Notes under the pieces: model-generated | The model's database searches: none | What the model saw: only the letters and a program-made list of their open reading frames with translations | What the model was told of the DNA's origin: nothing | Shown: positions 1 through 9,324 of the stretch, piece after piece | Position numbering within the stretch: the stretch's first letter is position 1 | Layout of the letters: each line of letters opens with the position of its first letter | Translations under genes and position numbers: made by a program | Source: Bacteroidales bacterium | GTDB lineage: Bacteria; Bacteroidota; Bacteroidia; Bacteroidales; Azobacteroidaceae | DNA: 64,000 nucleotides | Assembly: GCA_003851245.1 (NCBI GenBank) | Contig: BHEP01000005.1 | Coordinates: forward strand, 16,782 to 80,781 | Direction: 5' to 3'

Positions 1-165
1 TTGAGGCGGCACCTTACGGATACGCATTAAAAACAACTGTATTAGGGAGATATTAACTCCTGAAACACGAGCCGACATCCATAATAGGAAGGGCACGTAG
101 TAAAAAAAGAGGCTAAACAGGATGATTCCTGCCACAACCATGAAAATTAAAAGTAACTCGTTCAT
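1..165 (-). CDS. floA: Flotillin-like protein FloA, N-terminal part (cut by window edge)
   Basis: Only the first 55 codons lie in the window; the gene runs off the left edge. The translation starts MNELLLIFMVV, has one hydrophobic N-terminal segment (about residues 3-24) and continues with FFYYVPFLLWMSARVSGVNI and LIQLFLMRIRKVPP. This matches the membrane-hairpin start of FloA/YqfA flotillins, which form membrane microdomain scaffolds. The NfeD-like gene lies immediately upstream on the same strand, the usual nfeD-floA pairing, which supports the call. The gap between the two genes is 159 bp and holds a short tandem repeat. Confidence 0.8.
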   Translation of the reverse strand, partial: MNELLLIFMVVAGIILFSLFFYYVPFLLWMSARVSGVNISLIQLFLMRIRKVPPQ

Positions 166-175
166 TTTTTATATA

Positions 176-245
176 TTAATTTATATTTTACAATTTGTAT
201 TTTACAATTTATATATCACAATTTATATGTCACAACTTATATATC
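176..245. repeat. Four to five tandem copies of an AT-rich 14-bp unit
   Basis: Four consecutive 14-bp units at 190-203, 204-217, 218-231 and 232-245 follow the consensus ACAATTTATATATC, and a weaker copy lies at 176-189. They fill the gap between the NfeD-like gene and floA. A small hairpin (CTCAAAA at 245-251, TTTTGAG at 257-263) follows. The function is unknown; slippage-prone AT-rich sequence is the simplest reading. Confidence 0.6.
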
Positions 246-324
246 TCAAAACTAAATTTTGAGTTGTTAGATCAAAATATTAAGGCCTTGCCTTGCAATG
301 ACAAAATTTTGCTTAATTCAATTT

Positions 325-789
325 TCAAATGGGTATAACTACAATTTGTTTCCCATGTATTTTAACCACAACTATTGGTATATCTTCATCAATAAAGCCA
401 TCCTCACTTTTCACCTCCACTATTGTTTGCTTTATCATTGCCTTACCCATAGGATTGAGTCGCGAAATACTTAAGCCCTCATCACCCACACAAATAACTT
501 GCTCTACATCTGTCGAAACCGTAGCATCCGCCATGGTTTTAAGAGCCAAAGCATCAAGCGCTTTTGATTTTACTAGCCAATAAAAAACTATAACAAAAAC
601 TACAATAGAAGATACTAAACTTATATTGCCTGCCACCAGTCCTATATTACTATAGGCATAAACAACGCCGCCTACTCCAAACAAGGCTCCGCCAACAGCT
701 GCAAAAGTAATTCCTGGCAGCAAAAATATTTCTAAGAGAATAAGAATAATTCCCAAGGAGCATAGTACAACAACAAAAAAAATATCCAT
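325..789 (-). CDS. NfeD-like membrane protein
   Basis: This is a 154-residue protein with three closely spaced hydrophobic segments (about residues 3-22, 27-46 and 55-74), rich in Gly in the middle, followed by a soluble beta-rich tail (about 85-154). The tail carries a GDEGLSISRLNPMGKAMI stretch typical of the NfeD OB-fold. Short NfeD proteins partner with FloA-type flotillins in membrane microdomains, and floA is the next gene downstream on the same strand. It lacks the N-terminal ClpP-like protease domain of long NfeD proteins. The family call is firm; the precise role is not known. Confidence 0.85.
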   Translation of the reverse strand: MDIFFVVVLCSLGIILILLEIFLLPGITFAAVGGALFGVGGVVYAYSNIGLVAGNISLVSSIVVFVIVFYWLVKSKALDALALKTMADATVSTDVEQVICVGDEGLSISRLNPMGKAMIKQTIVEVKSEDGFIDEDIPIVVVKIHGKQIVVIPI

Positions 790-813
790 GATAAGTAATT
801 TATATATAGTACA

Positions 814-2223
814 TTATTTATTCTGCCGCAAATATTTTATTTCTGCATTTCTAGCCTTTATTTCCATTTTCTTAAAATTGTCTTGTAAGCCTTCCAATTT
901 ATTTTCCTTAGATATGATTGAGGCCTGCATTGCATTTTTTGTGCTCGTATTTCCTTTTGAATATAGCAGTCTTTCGTTTTCAAGATCATCGTGCAGGAAA
1001 GAAATATCCTTTCGTAGCGATTGTGATTGTGTGTAGAATCCTTTGGCAGTCTCATTTTCAAATTCGTCAAAAAAACGGTAGACTATATTGTCATTTATCA
1101 CAAAAATAAATTCGTGTTTCTGTAAATTTGTTTTCTTCGTATTATTAGTATTTCGCTGCTCTAATAAACTTGCATACGAATCTTTTTTCCATGTATCTTT
1201 TATTGAACGAACCTCTGATCTGGCAAGCAAGACATTCATATCCTCAGAGCCTACAAGTGTAATTTCTTCGTTAGGAATAAAGGTGTAAATAACAAGTTTA
1301 TCTTCAGGAAGAAATCTATCGCTCACAAAATAGCCCAAACCATTGTATTCATCAATAGCCAAGAAATAGTCGTTATAGATGGAATTGAAAGGCATACCCA
1401 GTTGCTTTGGGCTTAGATAGGAATCACTGTTAAGATTGTAGGCTGTCACAAACAAGTCGTAGCCCCCAATAGAGCCATGTCCTTGCGATGCGAAATAGAG
1501 AGTCAAACCATCAGAGAGAACGAATGGATAATTATTTTGGTCTAAAGAATCTGTGGGGAGCTTCAGTGCTAGGTCTTCCGACCAATTGTTTTGTAGTTTA
1601 TTTTGATAGAATAGAGAGAGATTGCCATCCTTGTCGGCCTTGGAAAAATAACGCTTGTCTTGCAATTGATTTTCATATACCACTGTCTCTTTGTCGCCAC
1701 TATAGCTGAATTGCCCACTTTCTTCACTTAAAAAAATATGATCTAAGAAAGTTTTCTTATCTACAATAAGACTATCGATAATCTGTATATCTTCGCAATT
1801 TGCCAGCATTCTAGCAGCATTTCTAGCCTGATACCAGTGTTTTCTTATTTCCATCGCCTTTTCTTCTTCATGCTTACTCATCAAAAAATCATAGTATGTC
1901 CCAAAGGAATCTACAGACTCTTCAAAGCGGTTTTGCTTATAGAATAGGCGACCAAGAGAATAATAGGCTTCGGGTATTTCTTTGGATGATGCAAAACGCA
2001 AATATTTTTCAGCCTTGGCAAGTTCCCCCGTTTCTAACAAACAATTTCCATACCACTGATTGAAAGAGGCATTTCGTGGCGCTGCCTGCACTTGTTTTTC
2101 AAAAAAATCTTTCGTTTCTGCATATTTACCCTCTAGGTACATTTTTCTTGCCTCATCCAAGCTTTGTCCTTGAAGCAGAATGCAGAAAAATAGACCTATA
2201 AATATGAATTGTAAGTGTTTCAT
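814..2223 (-). CDS. TPR / PD40 repeat envelope protein (PorE-like without OmpA domain)
   Basis: The protein has about 469 residues when started at the ATG at 2223, giving a clear signal peptide (MKHLQFIFIGLFFCILLQGQ). An upstream in-frame ATG at 2283 is unlikely because a -7 element (minus-strand TATCTTTG, 2271-2278) lies between the two. The mature part has TPR-like repeats (first ~130 residues), then a beta-propeller-like section with the PD40 signature (NYPFVLSDGLTLYFASQG, GGYDLFV), and a charged coiled-coil tail. Such TPR-PD40 architectures occur in PorE, an OM-associated T9SS component, but the C-terminal OmpA peptidoglycan-binding domain is absent here. A cell-envelope location is likely; the exact role is unknown. 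Confidence 0.7.
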   Translation of the reverse strand: MKHLQFIFIGLFFCILLQGQSLDEARKMYLEGKYAETKDFFEKQVQAAPRNASFNQWYGNCLLETGELAKAEKYLRFASSKEIPEAYYSLGRLFYKQNRFEESVDSFGTYYDFLMSKHEEEKAMEIRKHWYQARNAARMLANCEDIQIIDSLIVDKKTFLDHIFLSEESGQFSYSGDKETVVYENQLQDKRYFSKADKDGNLSLFYQNKLQNNWSEDLALKLPTDSLDQNNYPFVLSDGLTLYFASQGHGSIGGYDLFVTAYNLNSDSYLSPKQLGMPFNSIYNDYFLAIDEYNGLGYFVSDRFLPEDKLVIYTFIPNEEITLVGSEDMNVLLARSEVRSIKDTWKKDSYASLLEQRNTNNTKKTNLQKHEFIFVINDNIVYRFFDEFENETAKGFYTQSQSLRKDISFLHDDLENERLLYSKGNTSTKNAMQASIISKENKLEGLQDNFKKMEIKARNAEIKYLRQNK

Positions 2224-2270
2224 CTGAAAAATTGCTAATGAGATTACTTGTTTTGAATTTATTAACATTT

Positions 2271-2278
2271 CAAAGATA
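2271..2278 (-). promoter_or_regulatory. Putative -7 promoter element of the TPR/PD40 gene
   Basis: The plus-strand CAAAGATA reads TATCTTTG on the minus strand, matching the Bacteroidetes -7 consensus TAnnTTTG. It lies about 48 bp upstream of the ATG at 2223. No -33 TTTG is seen at 19-21 bp spacing. Confidence 0.45.
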
Positions 2279-2284
2279 GGCATA

Positions 2285-2316
2285 TTTTTTTATATTTTAT
2301 ATGAAATATAAAAAAA
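2285..2316. terminator. AT-only perfect hairpin between convergent-side gene ends and next promoter
   Basis: TTTTTTTATATTT (2285-2297) pairs perfectly with AAATATAAAAAAA (2304-2316), leaving a 6-nt loop. It lies just downstream of the last gene of the polysaccharide operon (ends 2382, minus) and upstream of the TPR/PD40 promoter. The built-in T run makes it a plausible intrinsic terminator for the minus strand, although the stem has no G or C. Confidence 0.45.
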
Positions 2317-2381
2317 ACGCATCAAAATAAAAAATTAAGATATCACTAAAAAACAAAGGATTTACAAGCAATAGCGCTGCC

Positions 2382-3134
2382 TTACTTTCTCAATAGGAAT
2401 ATCAATTGCAAATATTTGCCAAAGAAGAAATTTCTCCAAGCAATTTTGAATCTATAGCACAGGGGTGATTTGTTTTTTCTAAAAACATCCAAAATTTCCT
2501 TTGTCTGAAGTTTAATTTGTTTTCCCGAGGTTTTTTGATCGGCATGTATCCTAAAATATGCCATATTTCTATCTATCATCAAGGGCTCTGATAGACTTAA
2601 AAGCCTGAACCACAAATCTAAATCCATCACCATCTGGTATTTTTTATCGAAACCTCCCACATTTTGAAGTGCTCGTTTTCTGAAGAAAGTTCCCTGTTGT
2701 CTTAAAATATTGGGATCTGATAGCAGGCTTTGTCGTGTAATTTTTGCACTCTTTTCTGGTCTAAAATACTTGTCTTTATCGAACAAAAAAGTTATATCTC
2801 CAACCAACCAATCAATATTAGCAGATTCAAAGGAATCCACAACTTGAGAGAGCACATCGGGTTCTAAATAATCATCCGAATTAATCCATCCAACAATATC
2901 GCCAGTACTCATTTCTAAGCCTTTTTGTAGGGCGTCTGCCTGTCCTTCGTCTTTTTCCGACAAGTATTTGAGGTGTGGATATTTTTTCAATATCGCTAGT
3001 GTGCCATCGGTAGATCCACCATCAATCACAATATGCTCTACTTCCACCTTTGCTTGCGCTTGGACTGATATAATATTTTCTTCTATAAACTGTGCCTGAT
3101 TGTAAGATGGAGTCAGAATGGTGATTTTTGTCAT
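2382..3134 (-). CDS. Glycosyltransferase family 2
   Basis: This is a 250-residue cytoplasmic GT-A fold glycosyltransferase. The N-terminus has TPSYNQAQFIEENI (residues 8-21), then VIDGGSTDGT (nucleotide-sugar binding, around 36-45) and the metal-binding INSDDYLEPD (SDD at 86-88). The WFRLL stretch further on is typical of the family. It is the last gene of a three-gene minus-strand operon (GT4, acetyltransferase, GT2; 4-bp gap to the previous gene), so it probably adds a sugar during assembly of a surface polysaccharide or LPS. The sugar and acceptor cannot be told from sequence. Confidence 0.88.
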   Translation of the reverse strand: MTKITILTPSYNQAQFIEENIISVQAQAKVEVEHIVIDGGSTDGTLAILKKYPHLKYLSEKDEGQADALQKGLEMSTGDIVGWINSDDYLEPDVLSQVVDSFESANIDWLVGDITFLFDKDKYFRPEKSAKITRQSLLSDPNILRQQGTFFRKRALQNVGGFDKKYQMVMDLDLWFRLLSLSEPLMIDRNMAYFRIHADQKTSGKQIKLQTKEILDVFRKNKSPLCYRFKIAWRNFFFGKYLQLIFLLRK

Positions 3135-3138
3135 TTTT

Positions 3139-3843
3139 TTATTCCTGAGTTCTGAATTTAATTAATTTTGCCGGAACCCCACCAACTATGGAATAAGGAG
3201 CTACATCTTTATTGACAAGGCTACCTGCAGCAATAATGCTCCCCTTTCCTATGCGCACCCCATCCAAAACGGTACTGCCTGCACCAAGCCAAACATTGTC
3301 CTCAATAACAAGACCCTTCTTGGTAGATGGCTGATTCATAATAGGAATGTCTAGGGATTCAAATCCATGGTTTTCGGAGAAAATAGAAACATTAGGGCCA
3401 AAAATAACATACGAACCTATTTCTACCATTCCCCTTACCTGAATAAAACAAGATTGTGAGATACCTACATTATTGCCTATTTTTAAGCCCTCGCCCAAAT
3501 CACGTAAGACTCCGGTGCAATCGATAATTGTATTTTTTTTTATAGTCACATTATTACCAATCTCTACGCCTTGCCTAGACAGGGCATTTATTTCTACACA
3601 ATCCTCAATATTGACCGTTGCCCCTAGGCTGATTTTATGCTTGTGTGTTATTTTGCAATTTTTGCCTACAAAAAGAAGCCCCTTAGATTTTCGCAAAAAA
3701 GGCTTGTAGAAAAATAAAGCTCGTAGAAAGGCGATAAATTTTTCTCTGAAAATGAGGAATAGATCGAAGACACTTACGGCATCATCAATTTTATATCCCT
3801 CCTTACCCATGCGGCGGATAAGGAAGTTAAAATATTTTTTCAT
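3139..3843 (-). CDS. Left-handed beta-helix (hexapeptide) acetyltransferase
   Basis: This 234-residue protein has many hexapeptide repeats from about residue 70 to 215 (for example [52 protein letters not shown]), ending with the GGVPAKLI motif common to the WcaF/NodL/maltose O-acetyltransferase group. H159 (FSENHGF) is the likely catalytic histidine. It overlaps the upstream glycosyltransferase by 17 nt and sits 4 bp from the downstream one, so all three are co-transcribed. It probably O-acetylates a sugar in a surface polysaccharide. The N-terminal ~55 residues are basic and hydrophobic and may contact the membrane. Confidence 0.85.
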   Translation of the reverse strand: MKKYFNFLIRRMGKEGYKIDDAVSVFDLFLIFREKFIAFLRALFFYKPFLRKSKGLLFVGKNCKITHKHKISLGATVNIEDCVEINALSRQGVEIGNNVTIKKNTIIDCTGVLRDLGEGLKIGNNVGISQSCFIQVRGMVEIGSYVIFGPNVSIFSENHGFESLDIPIMNQPSTKKGLVIEDNVWLGAGSTVLDGVRIGKGSIIAAGSLVNKDVAPYSIVGGVPAKLIKFRTQE

Positions 3844-5035
3844 AAATAGACATTAATGAGTTATAATATAAGTCGGCCGAAAACCGCTGTTTTGCCCTAT
3901 CTGATATTGCTGAATAATCAAAAGAAGAAACTCCTTTTTCGGATTCAAAAAAGGCAGTGATTTTTTCTTTTAAATCTCTTGCATCTCCAGACTCAAAAAG
4001 CATTCCATTGATTCCCGGCTCTATAAGTTCGGGGATACCCCCTATCCTAGCCCCCAAAATGGGAGTGCCCAAACAAAGGGACTCGATTACACTAAAGGGG
4101 TTGTTTTCGTACCATTCTGAGGGTATCACAAGAAATCTTGCCTTAGATAATATATTTTGTATGCTGTCCCAGTTTTGAAATCCCAAAAACTCAATATTAT
4201 CTTGCGTGTATTTTTTCTGTAGATCCTCTAATAATGGTCCACTTCCTATAACTTTCAAGGTATAAGGAAGTTTTGAGGCCTCCTCTAGCAAGGTTTCGAC
4301 ACCTTTTTCTGCAGAAATGCGACCTAAATAACAATAATAATCATCCCGCAATTCCTTTGCTGGAGGTATGTTGATGATGTCGATAAAATTATTCAACACC
4401 GTCAATTTTTCTTCTGCAAACCCGCCTTGCATCATCTTTTTTTTCATAAATGCACTAGGACAAATAAAACAATCTGTAAAAGATGACAGTACCTTGCAAT
4501 TCCATTTTTTAGCCTCTACAAAAGCTAGGAAACTTGCCAGTATGCTATTTTTGGTGCAAGAGTATTTTAATACATTAAACTTCGACTTATAGCAAAGTTC
4601 GCAAATATCAATGCCTTGTCGCAAGCTATCTGATCGCGGACAAAGCAGCTTGTAGTCATGAAGCGTCCACACAAGTTTTATATTTCTTTCATGAGCAAGC
4701 TTGGCAATGATAGGCGACAATTGGCTGTGAATATTATTCAAATGCACAATATCTGGTCTGAAAGCATCCAGAATAGCATTAAACTTACGCTTTACCTCCG
4801 ATGATCCTAGAGGGCGAATAATAGATTTTAAGATTTTATTCTTGCTAGTTGTAGAATAATTAATCTCGCTGGGGAAATATTTCTCACATGAAGAAAAATT
4901 ATTTGAGGGATGCTGCATGCTAAAAAAAGCTACCTCATGTCCTTTTTCTCTCAATAGCTTCTCCATAGCGAGTGAATAGACACAATCGCCTCCATGTGGA
5001 TGATAGAATTTATTGGCTATAAGGACTCGTTTCAT
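3827..5035 (-). CDS. Glycosyltransferase family 4 (GT-B)
   Basis: A 402-residue GT-B glycosyltransferase. The N-terminal domain starts with [15 protein letters not shown], the usual acceptor-side glycine motif; the C-terminal domain has [17 protein letters not shown], then [21 protein letters not shown] and [19 protein letters not shown], the nucleotide-sugar binding E-x7-E region of GT4 enzymes. It is the first gene of a three-gene operon for surface polysaccharide synthesis. A CxxC-containing stretch ([17 protein letters not shown]) in the middle is seen in other GT4 proteins of O-antigen loci. Donor and acceptor are not known. Confidence 0.9.
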   Translation of the reverse strand: MKRVLIANKFYHPHGGDCVYSLAMEKLLREKGHEVAFFSMQHPSNNFSSCEKYFPSEINYSTTSKNKILKSIIRPLGSSEVKRKFNAILDAFRPDIVHLNNIHSQLSPIIAKLAHERNIKLVWTLHDYKLLCPRSDSLRQGIDICELCYKSKFNVLKYSCTKNSILASFLAFVEAKKWNCKVLSSFTDCFICPSAFMKKKMMQGGFAEEKLTVLNNFIDIINIPPAKELRDDYYCYLGRISAEKGVETLLEEASKLPYTLKVIGSGPLLEDLQKKYTQDNIEFLGFQNWDSIQNILSKARFLVIPSEWYENNPFSVIESLCLGTPILGARIGGIPELIEPGINGMLFESGDARDLKEKITAFFESEKGVSSFDYSAISDRAKQRFSADLYYNSLMSIYEKIF

Positions 5036-5045
5036 ATTACTATGA

Positions 5046-5080
5046 AAAACGAAAAAGCGGGGCTATTATTGCCCCACTTT
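5046..5080 (-). terminator. Intrinsic terminator after the ribonucleotide reductase gene
   Basis: The arms AAAGCGGGGC (5054-5063) and GCCCCACTTT (5071-5080) pair with one mismatch around a 7-nt loop. On the minus strand the stem is followed by TTTTTCGTTTTTC. It lies 9 bp after the nrdJ stop codon and just before the start of the next minus-strand gene, so it separates nrdJ from the polysaccharide operon. Confidence 0.8.
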
Positions 5081-5088
5081 AATATTCT

Positions 5089-7623
5089 TTAACCACATTT
5101 AGAATTACCGCAGTTTTTGCACATCAGGCAGCCCTCTTGATACAACAGGGTTTCGAGACCACAGCTATTGCATTTCAAACCCTTGGCGGCACCGTCGGGA
5201 AGGTATTTTTTTAATGCACGCTCAACCCCATTTTTCCATGTGTTGATAGATTCGCTATTTAATTCCAAATCTTGTACCAATTTGAGTACCTGGTCTATGG
5301 GCATTCCATAGCGCAAGACCCCAGAAATAAGTTTTGCATAATTCCAAAACTCAGGATTAAACTTGTCTTGCAAGCCCTCCATGGTTGTTTTGTATCCTTT
5401 TTTGTTGGTGTACTGAAAATCATAACTTTTATTGCCATTTTCATCAACATTCTTTATCAGCGAACCTGTAAGTACCGATTTGGGGAGAAAAATACCCTCT
5501 TCTTCATCGTTTATTCCTGTAAATATCTCGTATGGACGACCATTCAAAAGTCCAACAAAGGCTATCCATTTTTCCTTATTATTTTGAAATTTAACAACAT
5601 CGGCATCCAATTCGCGAGGGCGCTTGGTCACAACAACGGGCTGCTCTATACAGTTGCAATCCTTCCTTTTCTTTTCTTCTGCCGACAATAAAACTCCATT
5701 TCTTGATCCATCTCTATAAACGGTACAGCCCTTGCAGCCTGCTTTCCAAGCTTCTACATACAATTTGTCGACCAGTGCCTCATCCACATCATTGGGCAAA
5801 TTGATGGTTACCGAAATGGAATGATCTACCCATTTTTGTATGCGCCCTTGCATCTTTACTTTTTGCAGCCAATCGACATCGTTGGAGGTAGCCTTATAAT
5901 ATGGTGATTTAGCAACAATATCATCGACTTCCGCCTGTGTATATTTTTTTGTGGTAGAATAATTATTGACTTTCATCCACTCAACAAATTTATGATGAAA
6001 AACGATAAACTCCTCGAAAGCGTCGCCCATTTCATCGACGAAATCGACTTTTACGTCCATATCATTGGGATTAACCTTGCGGCGACGCTTATAAACAGGG
6101 AGAAAAACAGGCTCTATGCCCGAACTTGTTTGTGTCATAAGGCTGGTTGTGCCAGTAGGAGCAATGGTAAGGCAAGCAATATTTCTGCGCCCATATTTCT
6201 GCATATCCTCTCCTAATAGAGGGTCTGCAGCTATAAGTCTTTGTATAAAAGGATTGTTTATTTCCCTCTGAAAGTCAAAGATTTCAAATGCACCCCTATC
6301 TTTGGCTAGTTCTATTGAAGATTTATAAGCAGCTAAAGCCAAAGCTTTTTGAACCTTTTCAGCAAAATCGCTAGCTTCTTCAGTGCCATAACGAAAATTA
6401 AGTGCGGCAAGCATATCTCCCTCAGCAGTGATGCCAACACCAGTACGCCTACCTTGCAAGGTCTTTTTTTGTATCTTCTCCCAAAGCCTACGCTCTGCGT
6501 CTTTTACTTCTTTATTTTCTGGATCTGCATCTATTTTTTTCAAGATAGCATCAATTTTTTCTGACTCTAAGTCTATAATATCATCCATTATGCGCTGAGC
6601 CATAGCGGCGTGAGATTTAAACAAGTCAAAATCAAAATAGGCTTCTTTGGTATACGGATTCACCACATAGCTATAGAGATTTATTGCCAACAAGCGGCAA
6701 CTATCGTAAGGACAAAGGGGTATCTCGCCGCAAGGGTTGGTTGATACCGTATTAAACCCAAGATCTGCATAACAGTCTGGAACGGATTCTCTAATAATGG
6801 TATCCCAAAATAATATGCCAGGTTCGGCAGACTTCCAAGCATTGTGAACAATTTTTTTCCACAAAGTAGTGGCTTCAATACTTTTAGTAAAACTAGGCTC
6901 ATCAGAATCTATTGGGTATTGTTGGGTATATTGAGTATTTTCGGTTGCAGCCTTCATAAAGGCATCGTCTATCCTCACCGAAACATTAGCTCCCGTAACC
7001 TTGCCCTCCGTCATTTTGGCATCTATAAAAGACTCTGAATCGGGATGCTTTATAGAAACACTAAGCATAAGAGCTCCTCTACGCCCATCTTGAGCAACCT
7101 CGCGTGTAGAATTTGAATAACGCTCCATAAAAGGAACTAAGCCTGTGGAGGTGAGTGCCGAATTTTTTACTGGCGAACTCTTGGGGCGTATGTGCGATAA
7201 ATCGTGCCCAACTCCTCCCCTACGCTTCATAAGCTGCACCTGCTCCTCGTCAATTTTAATGATAGCACCATAAGAATCGGCGGCTCCATCCATGCCTATC
7301 ACAAAGCAATTGGAAAGAGAGGCTATCTGGAAATTATTGCCTATACCGGTCATCGGACTGCCCTGAGGTACTATATATTTGAACCTATCAAACACCGCAA
7401 AAAGAGCCTCTTCGGTGAGCGGATTTTTGTACTTAGACTCCACTCGGGCTATTTCTCTAGCCAAGCGACGGTGTAAATCAACTGGAGATTTTTCATAAAT
7501 ATTACCAAAAGCATCCTTCAAGGCATATTTATTGACAAATACCTTAGCAGCTAATTCGTCGCCCTTAAAGTAATCAAGGGAGGCTTTGTATGCCTGCGCA
7601 AATGTGTATTTTTGTTCCTGCAT
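5089..7623 (-). CDS. nrdJ: Adenosylcobalamin-dependent (class II) ribonucleotide reductase
   Basis: This 844-residue enzyme reduces ribonucleotides to deoxyribonucleotides with a B12-derived radical. It has SNCFVIG (C106, one half of the redox pair), STNPCGEIPLCPYDSC with the presumed thiyl-radical C298, and APTGTTSLMTQTSSGIEPVF. The C-terminus ends in a Cys-rich zinc-ribbon-like segment (CNSCGLE...CLMCKNCGNSKC) that in this family relays electrons to the active site. No ATP-cone is evident at the N-terminus. The gene stands alone between a terminator and a 255-bp upstream gap. A B12 uptake system elsewhere in the window fits with its cofactor need. No cobalamin riboswitch was recognised upstream. 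Confidence 0.95.
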   Translation of the reverse strand: MQEQKYTFAQAYKASLDYFKGDELAAKVFVNKYALKDAFGNIYEKSPVDLHRRLAREIARVESKYKNPLTEEALFAVFDRFKYIVPQGSPMTGIGNNFQIASLSNCFVIGMDGAADSYGAIIKIDEEQVQLMKRRGGVGHDLSHIRPKSSPVKNSALTSTGLVPFMERYSNSTREVAQDGRRGALMLSVSIKHPDSESFIDAKMTEGKVTGANVSVRIDDAFMKAATENTQYTQQYPIDSDEPSFTKSIEATTLWKKIVHNAWKSAEPGILFWDTIIRESVPDCYADLGFNTVSTNPCGEIPLCPYDSCRLLAINLYSYVVNPYTKEAYFDFDLFKSHAAMAQRIMDDIIDLESEKIDAILKKIDADPENKEVKDAERRLWEKIQKKTLQGRRTGVGITAEGDMLAALNFRYGTEEASDFAEKVQKALALAAYKSSIELAKDRGAFEIFDFQREINNPFIQRLIAADPLLGEDMQKYGRRNIACLTIAPTGTTSLMTQTSSGIEPVFLPVYKRRRKVNPNDMDVKVDFVDEMGDAFEEFIVFHHKFVEWMKVNNYSTTKKYTQAEVDDIVAKSPYYKATSNDVDWLQKVKMQGRIQKWVDHSISVTINLPNDVDEALVDKLYVEAWKAGCKGCTVYRDGSRNGVLLSAEEKKRKDCNCIEQPVVVTKRPRELDADVVKFQNNKEKWIAFVGLLNGRPYEIFTGINDEEEGIFLPKSVLTGSLIKNVDENGNKSYDFQYTNKKGYKTTMEGLQDKFNPEFWNYAKLISGVLRYGMPIDQVLKLVQDLELNSESINTWKNGVERALKKYLPDGAAKGLKCNSCGLETLLYQEGCLMCKNCGNSKCG

Positions 7624-7759
7624 GATAAAATTACTTATTCCTTTTATAATAATGTTGAAATTCTTAACCCTGTAAATAATATAGAAATGAAATAGACTGC
7701 AATATTAAGCATTCTAACTTAATTCACCAAAAAAAATAACAATCTAAAAATTATAATTT

Positions 7760-7767
7760 CAAAAATA
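7760..7767 (-). promoter_or_regulatory. Possible -7 promoter element of nrdJ
   Basis: CAAAAATA on plus reads TATTTTTG on minus, fitting TAnnTTTG, about 137 bp upstream of the nrdJ start. No well-spaced -33 TTTG is present and the region is very AT-rich, so a chance match is possible. Confidence 0.25.
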
Positions 7768-7878
7768 TTTCTATTTAAATCATCAACTACCTACTATACA
7801 GCGATATGATTTTTTAAAAAATGTCAGTAATTTTCTTAAATAAAAACTTTAATGTTATTTAAAATTCCAAAATAAATA

Positions 7879-9324
7879 TTAACGGCGTGTGCGCCCTGCA
7901 TCCAAGCGCAAGAAAATGAACAAAAGAATAGTAAAGCCCCATAAAGAAGAGCCGCCATAACTAAAAAATGGTAGGGGAATACCAATCACTGGCGTAAGGC
8001 CAATAACCATACCAATATTGATGACTACATGAAAAAATAGTACCGAGATAAGACTATAAGCATAAACCCTATTGAAGGTGTGCTTCTGTCGCTCTGCCAA
8101 AAAAATCAGTCGTAAGAGAAAAACTAAAAAAACAATGAGTATTAATGATGTGCCTACAAATCCTCTCTCCTCGCCTACCGTACAGAAAATAAAATCTGTA
8201 TCCTGCTCTGGCACATATTTCAACTTTGTTTGCGTGCCATTCAAAAAACCCTTTCCCCAAAAACCTCCCGAACCAATGGCAATCTTGGACTGATTCACAT
8301 TGTAGCCCGCTCCATTGAGATCATCAATCATCCCTAAAGAAACCTCAATCCTCCTCTTTTGGTGTGGCTCTAAAATATGATCGAAAACATAATCCACCGA
8401 ATAGAGAAATGAAACAAGAAAAATAATTAGCACAACAATCAAAGAATAAGTCTTTGGAGAGGACTTGATTGCCAAATAAATTGAATATACACAGATCAAG
8501 CCCAAAACTAATAATGCTACATAAGTAACATCAAAAGGGAAAAAAAATGATGCCAAAATCGATGGCACAAATATGCCCAATATGACTATTAATAAGTACT
8601 TAATACTTTTGAAGCCCTTGCTATAATAAGCAATCAAAGACAGTCCTATAATAATGACCAAGGACAATACCATGATTTCTCCCAAGGGAGTTGCATAAAA
8701 GAAACTTTCAGCATATTTTATGCTAATAATAAAAATAAGAACAGTAGAAAACCCAAATAAAAGAACGGAACCCGTCATTCCCTCCCTATATAAAACGATG
8801 AAAAAGGCTAGGTAGACCAAGGCTGAGCCTGTCTCTTTTTGTAAGATTATTAAAAGAATAGGGAGCAAAAATAAGCCTGCGGCTAGGCTTAAATTTTTGA
8901 AAGTAAGCAATTTAAACTTATACCCACTTAACAATCTAGCCAATGCCAAGGAAGTAGCAAATTTTGAAAATTCTGCGGGCTGAATACTTACGGGACCTAT
9001 AACCAACCACGAGCGAGAGCCCTTAATCTCCGGAGCTATAAATATTGTTAGAATAAGCACCAATATAACGAAGGCGTAGAGCCAATAGGAAAACACCTTA
9101 TACCAATCGTCATCTACCAAAAGAATCAAAAATCCTAAGATAAAAGACGAGCCTATCCAAACCAACTGCATGCCCGAACGGGTAGATAAATCTAATATAT
9201 TAGAGTGCTGATAATCATAACTGGCAGCATAAATACAAACCCAGCCACATACCACCAAGATAAGGTAGAGCAGCACAGTCCACCAATCCAGAGAGTGCCA
9301 TAAACTAATTCGTTTGTATTCCAT
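7879..9324 (-). CDS. rodA: RodA, SEDS peptidoglycan glycosyltransferase
   Basis: A 481-residue polytopic membrane protein that polymerises glycan strands for side-wall growth, working with PBP2. Family signatures seen are GSRSWLVIGPVSIQPAEFSKF, QKETGSALVYL, AIGSGGFWGKGFLNGTQTKL, VPEQDTDFIFCTVGEERGF and the C-terminal PLPFFSYGGSSLWGF. It is about 110 residues longer than E. coli RodA; the extra length is a hydrophobic stretch between the QKETGSALV and GSGGFWGKG motifs (about residues 190-310), which likely adds membrane helices. It overlaps the 3' end of mrdA by 20 nt and is the last gene of the mre operon. Confidence 0.95.
   Translation of the reverse strand: MEYKRISLWHSLDWWTVLLYLILVVCGWVCIYAASYDYQHSNILDLSTRSGMQLVWIGSSFILGFLILLVDDDWYKVFSYWLYAFVILVLILTIFIAPEIKGSRSWLVIGPVSIQPAEFSKFATSLALARLLSGYKFKLLTFKNLSLAAGLFLLPILLIILQKETGSALVYLAFFIVLYREGMTGSVLLFGFSTVLIFIISIKYAESFFYATPLGEIMVLSLVIIIGLSLIAYYSKGFKSIKYLLIVILGIFVPSILASFFFPFDVTYVALLVLGLICVYSIYLAIKSSPKTYSLIVVLIIFLVSFLYSVDYVFDHILEPHQKRRIEVSLGMIDDLNGAGYNVNQSKIAIGSGGFWGKGFLNGTQTKLKYVPEQDTDFIFCTVGEERGFVGTSLILIVFLVFLLRLIFLAERQKHTFNRVYAYSLISVLFFHVVINIGMVIGLTPVIGIPLPFFSYGGSSLWGFTILLFIFLRLDAGRTRR

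Noticed and set aside
2224..2283. 20-residue N-terminal extension of the TPR/PD40 protein
   Set aside because: It would precede a clear signal peptide, and a -7 element overlaps it.
5272..5691. 139-codon plus-strand open frame
   Set aside because: It is antisense to the ribonucleotide reductase gene and has a composition of a shadow frame.
7624..7878. Cobalamin riboswitch upstream of nrdJ
   Set aside because: I looked for the conserved B12-box and GCCACTG-like core; only AT-rich sequence is present. The same check of 63795-63920 was also negative. A covariance-model search (Rfam RF00174) would decide.
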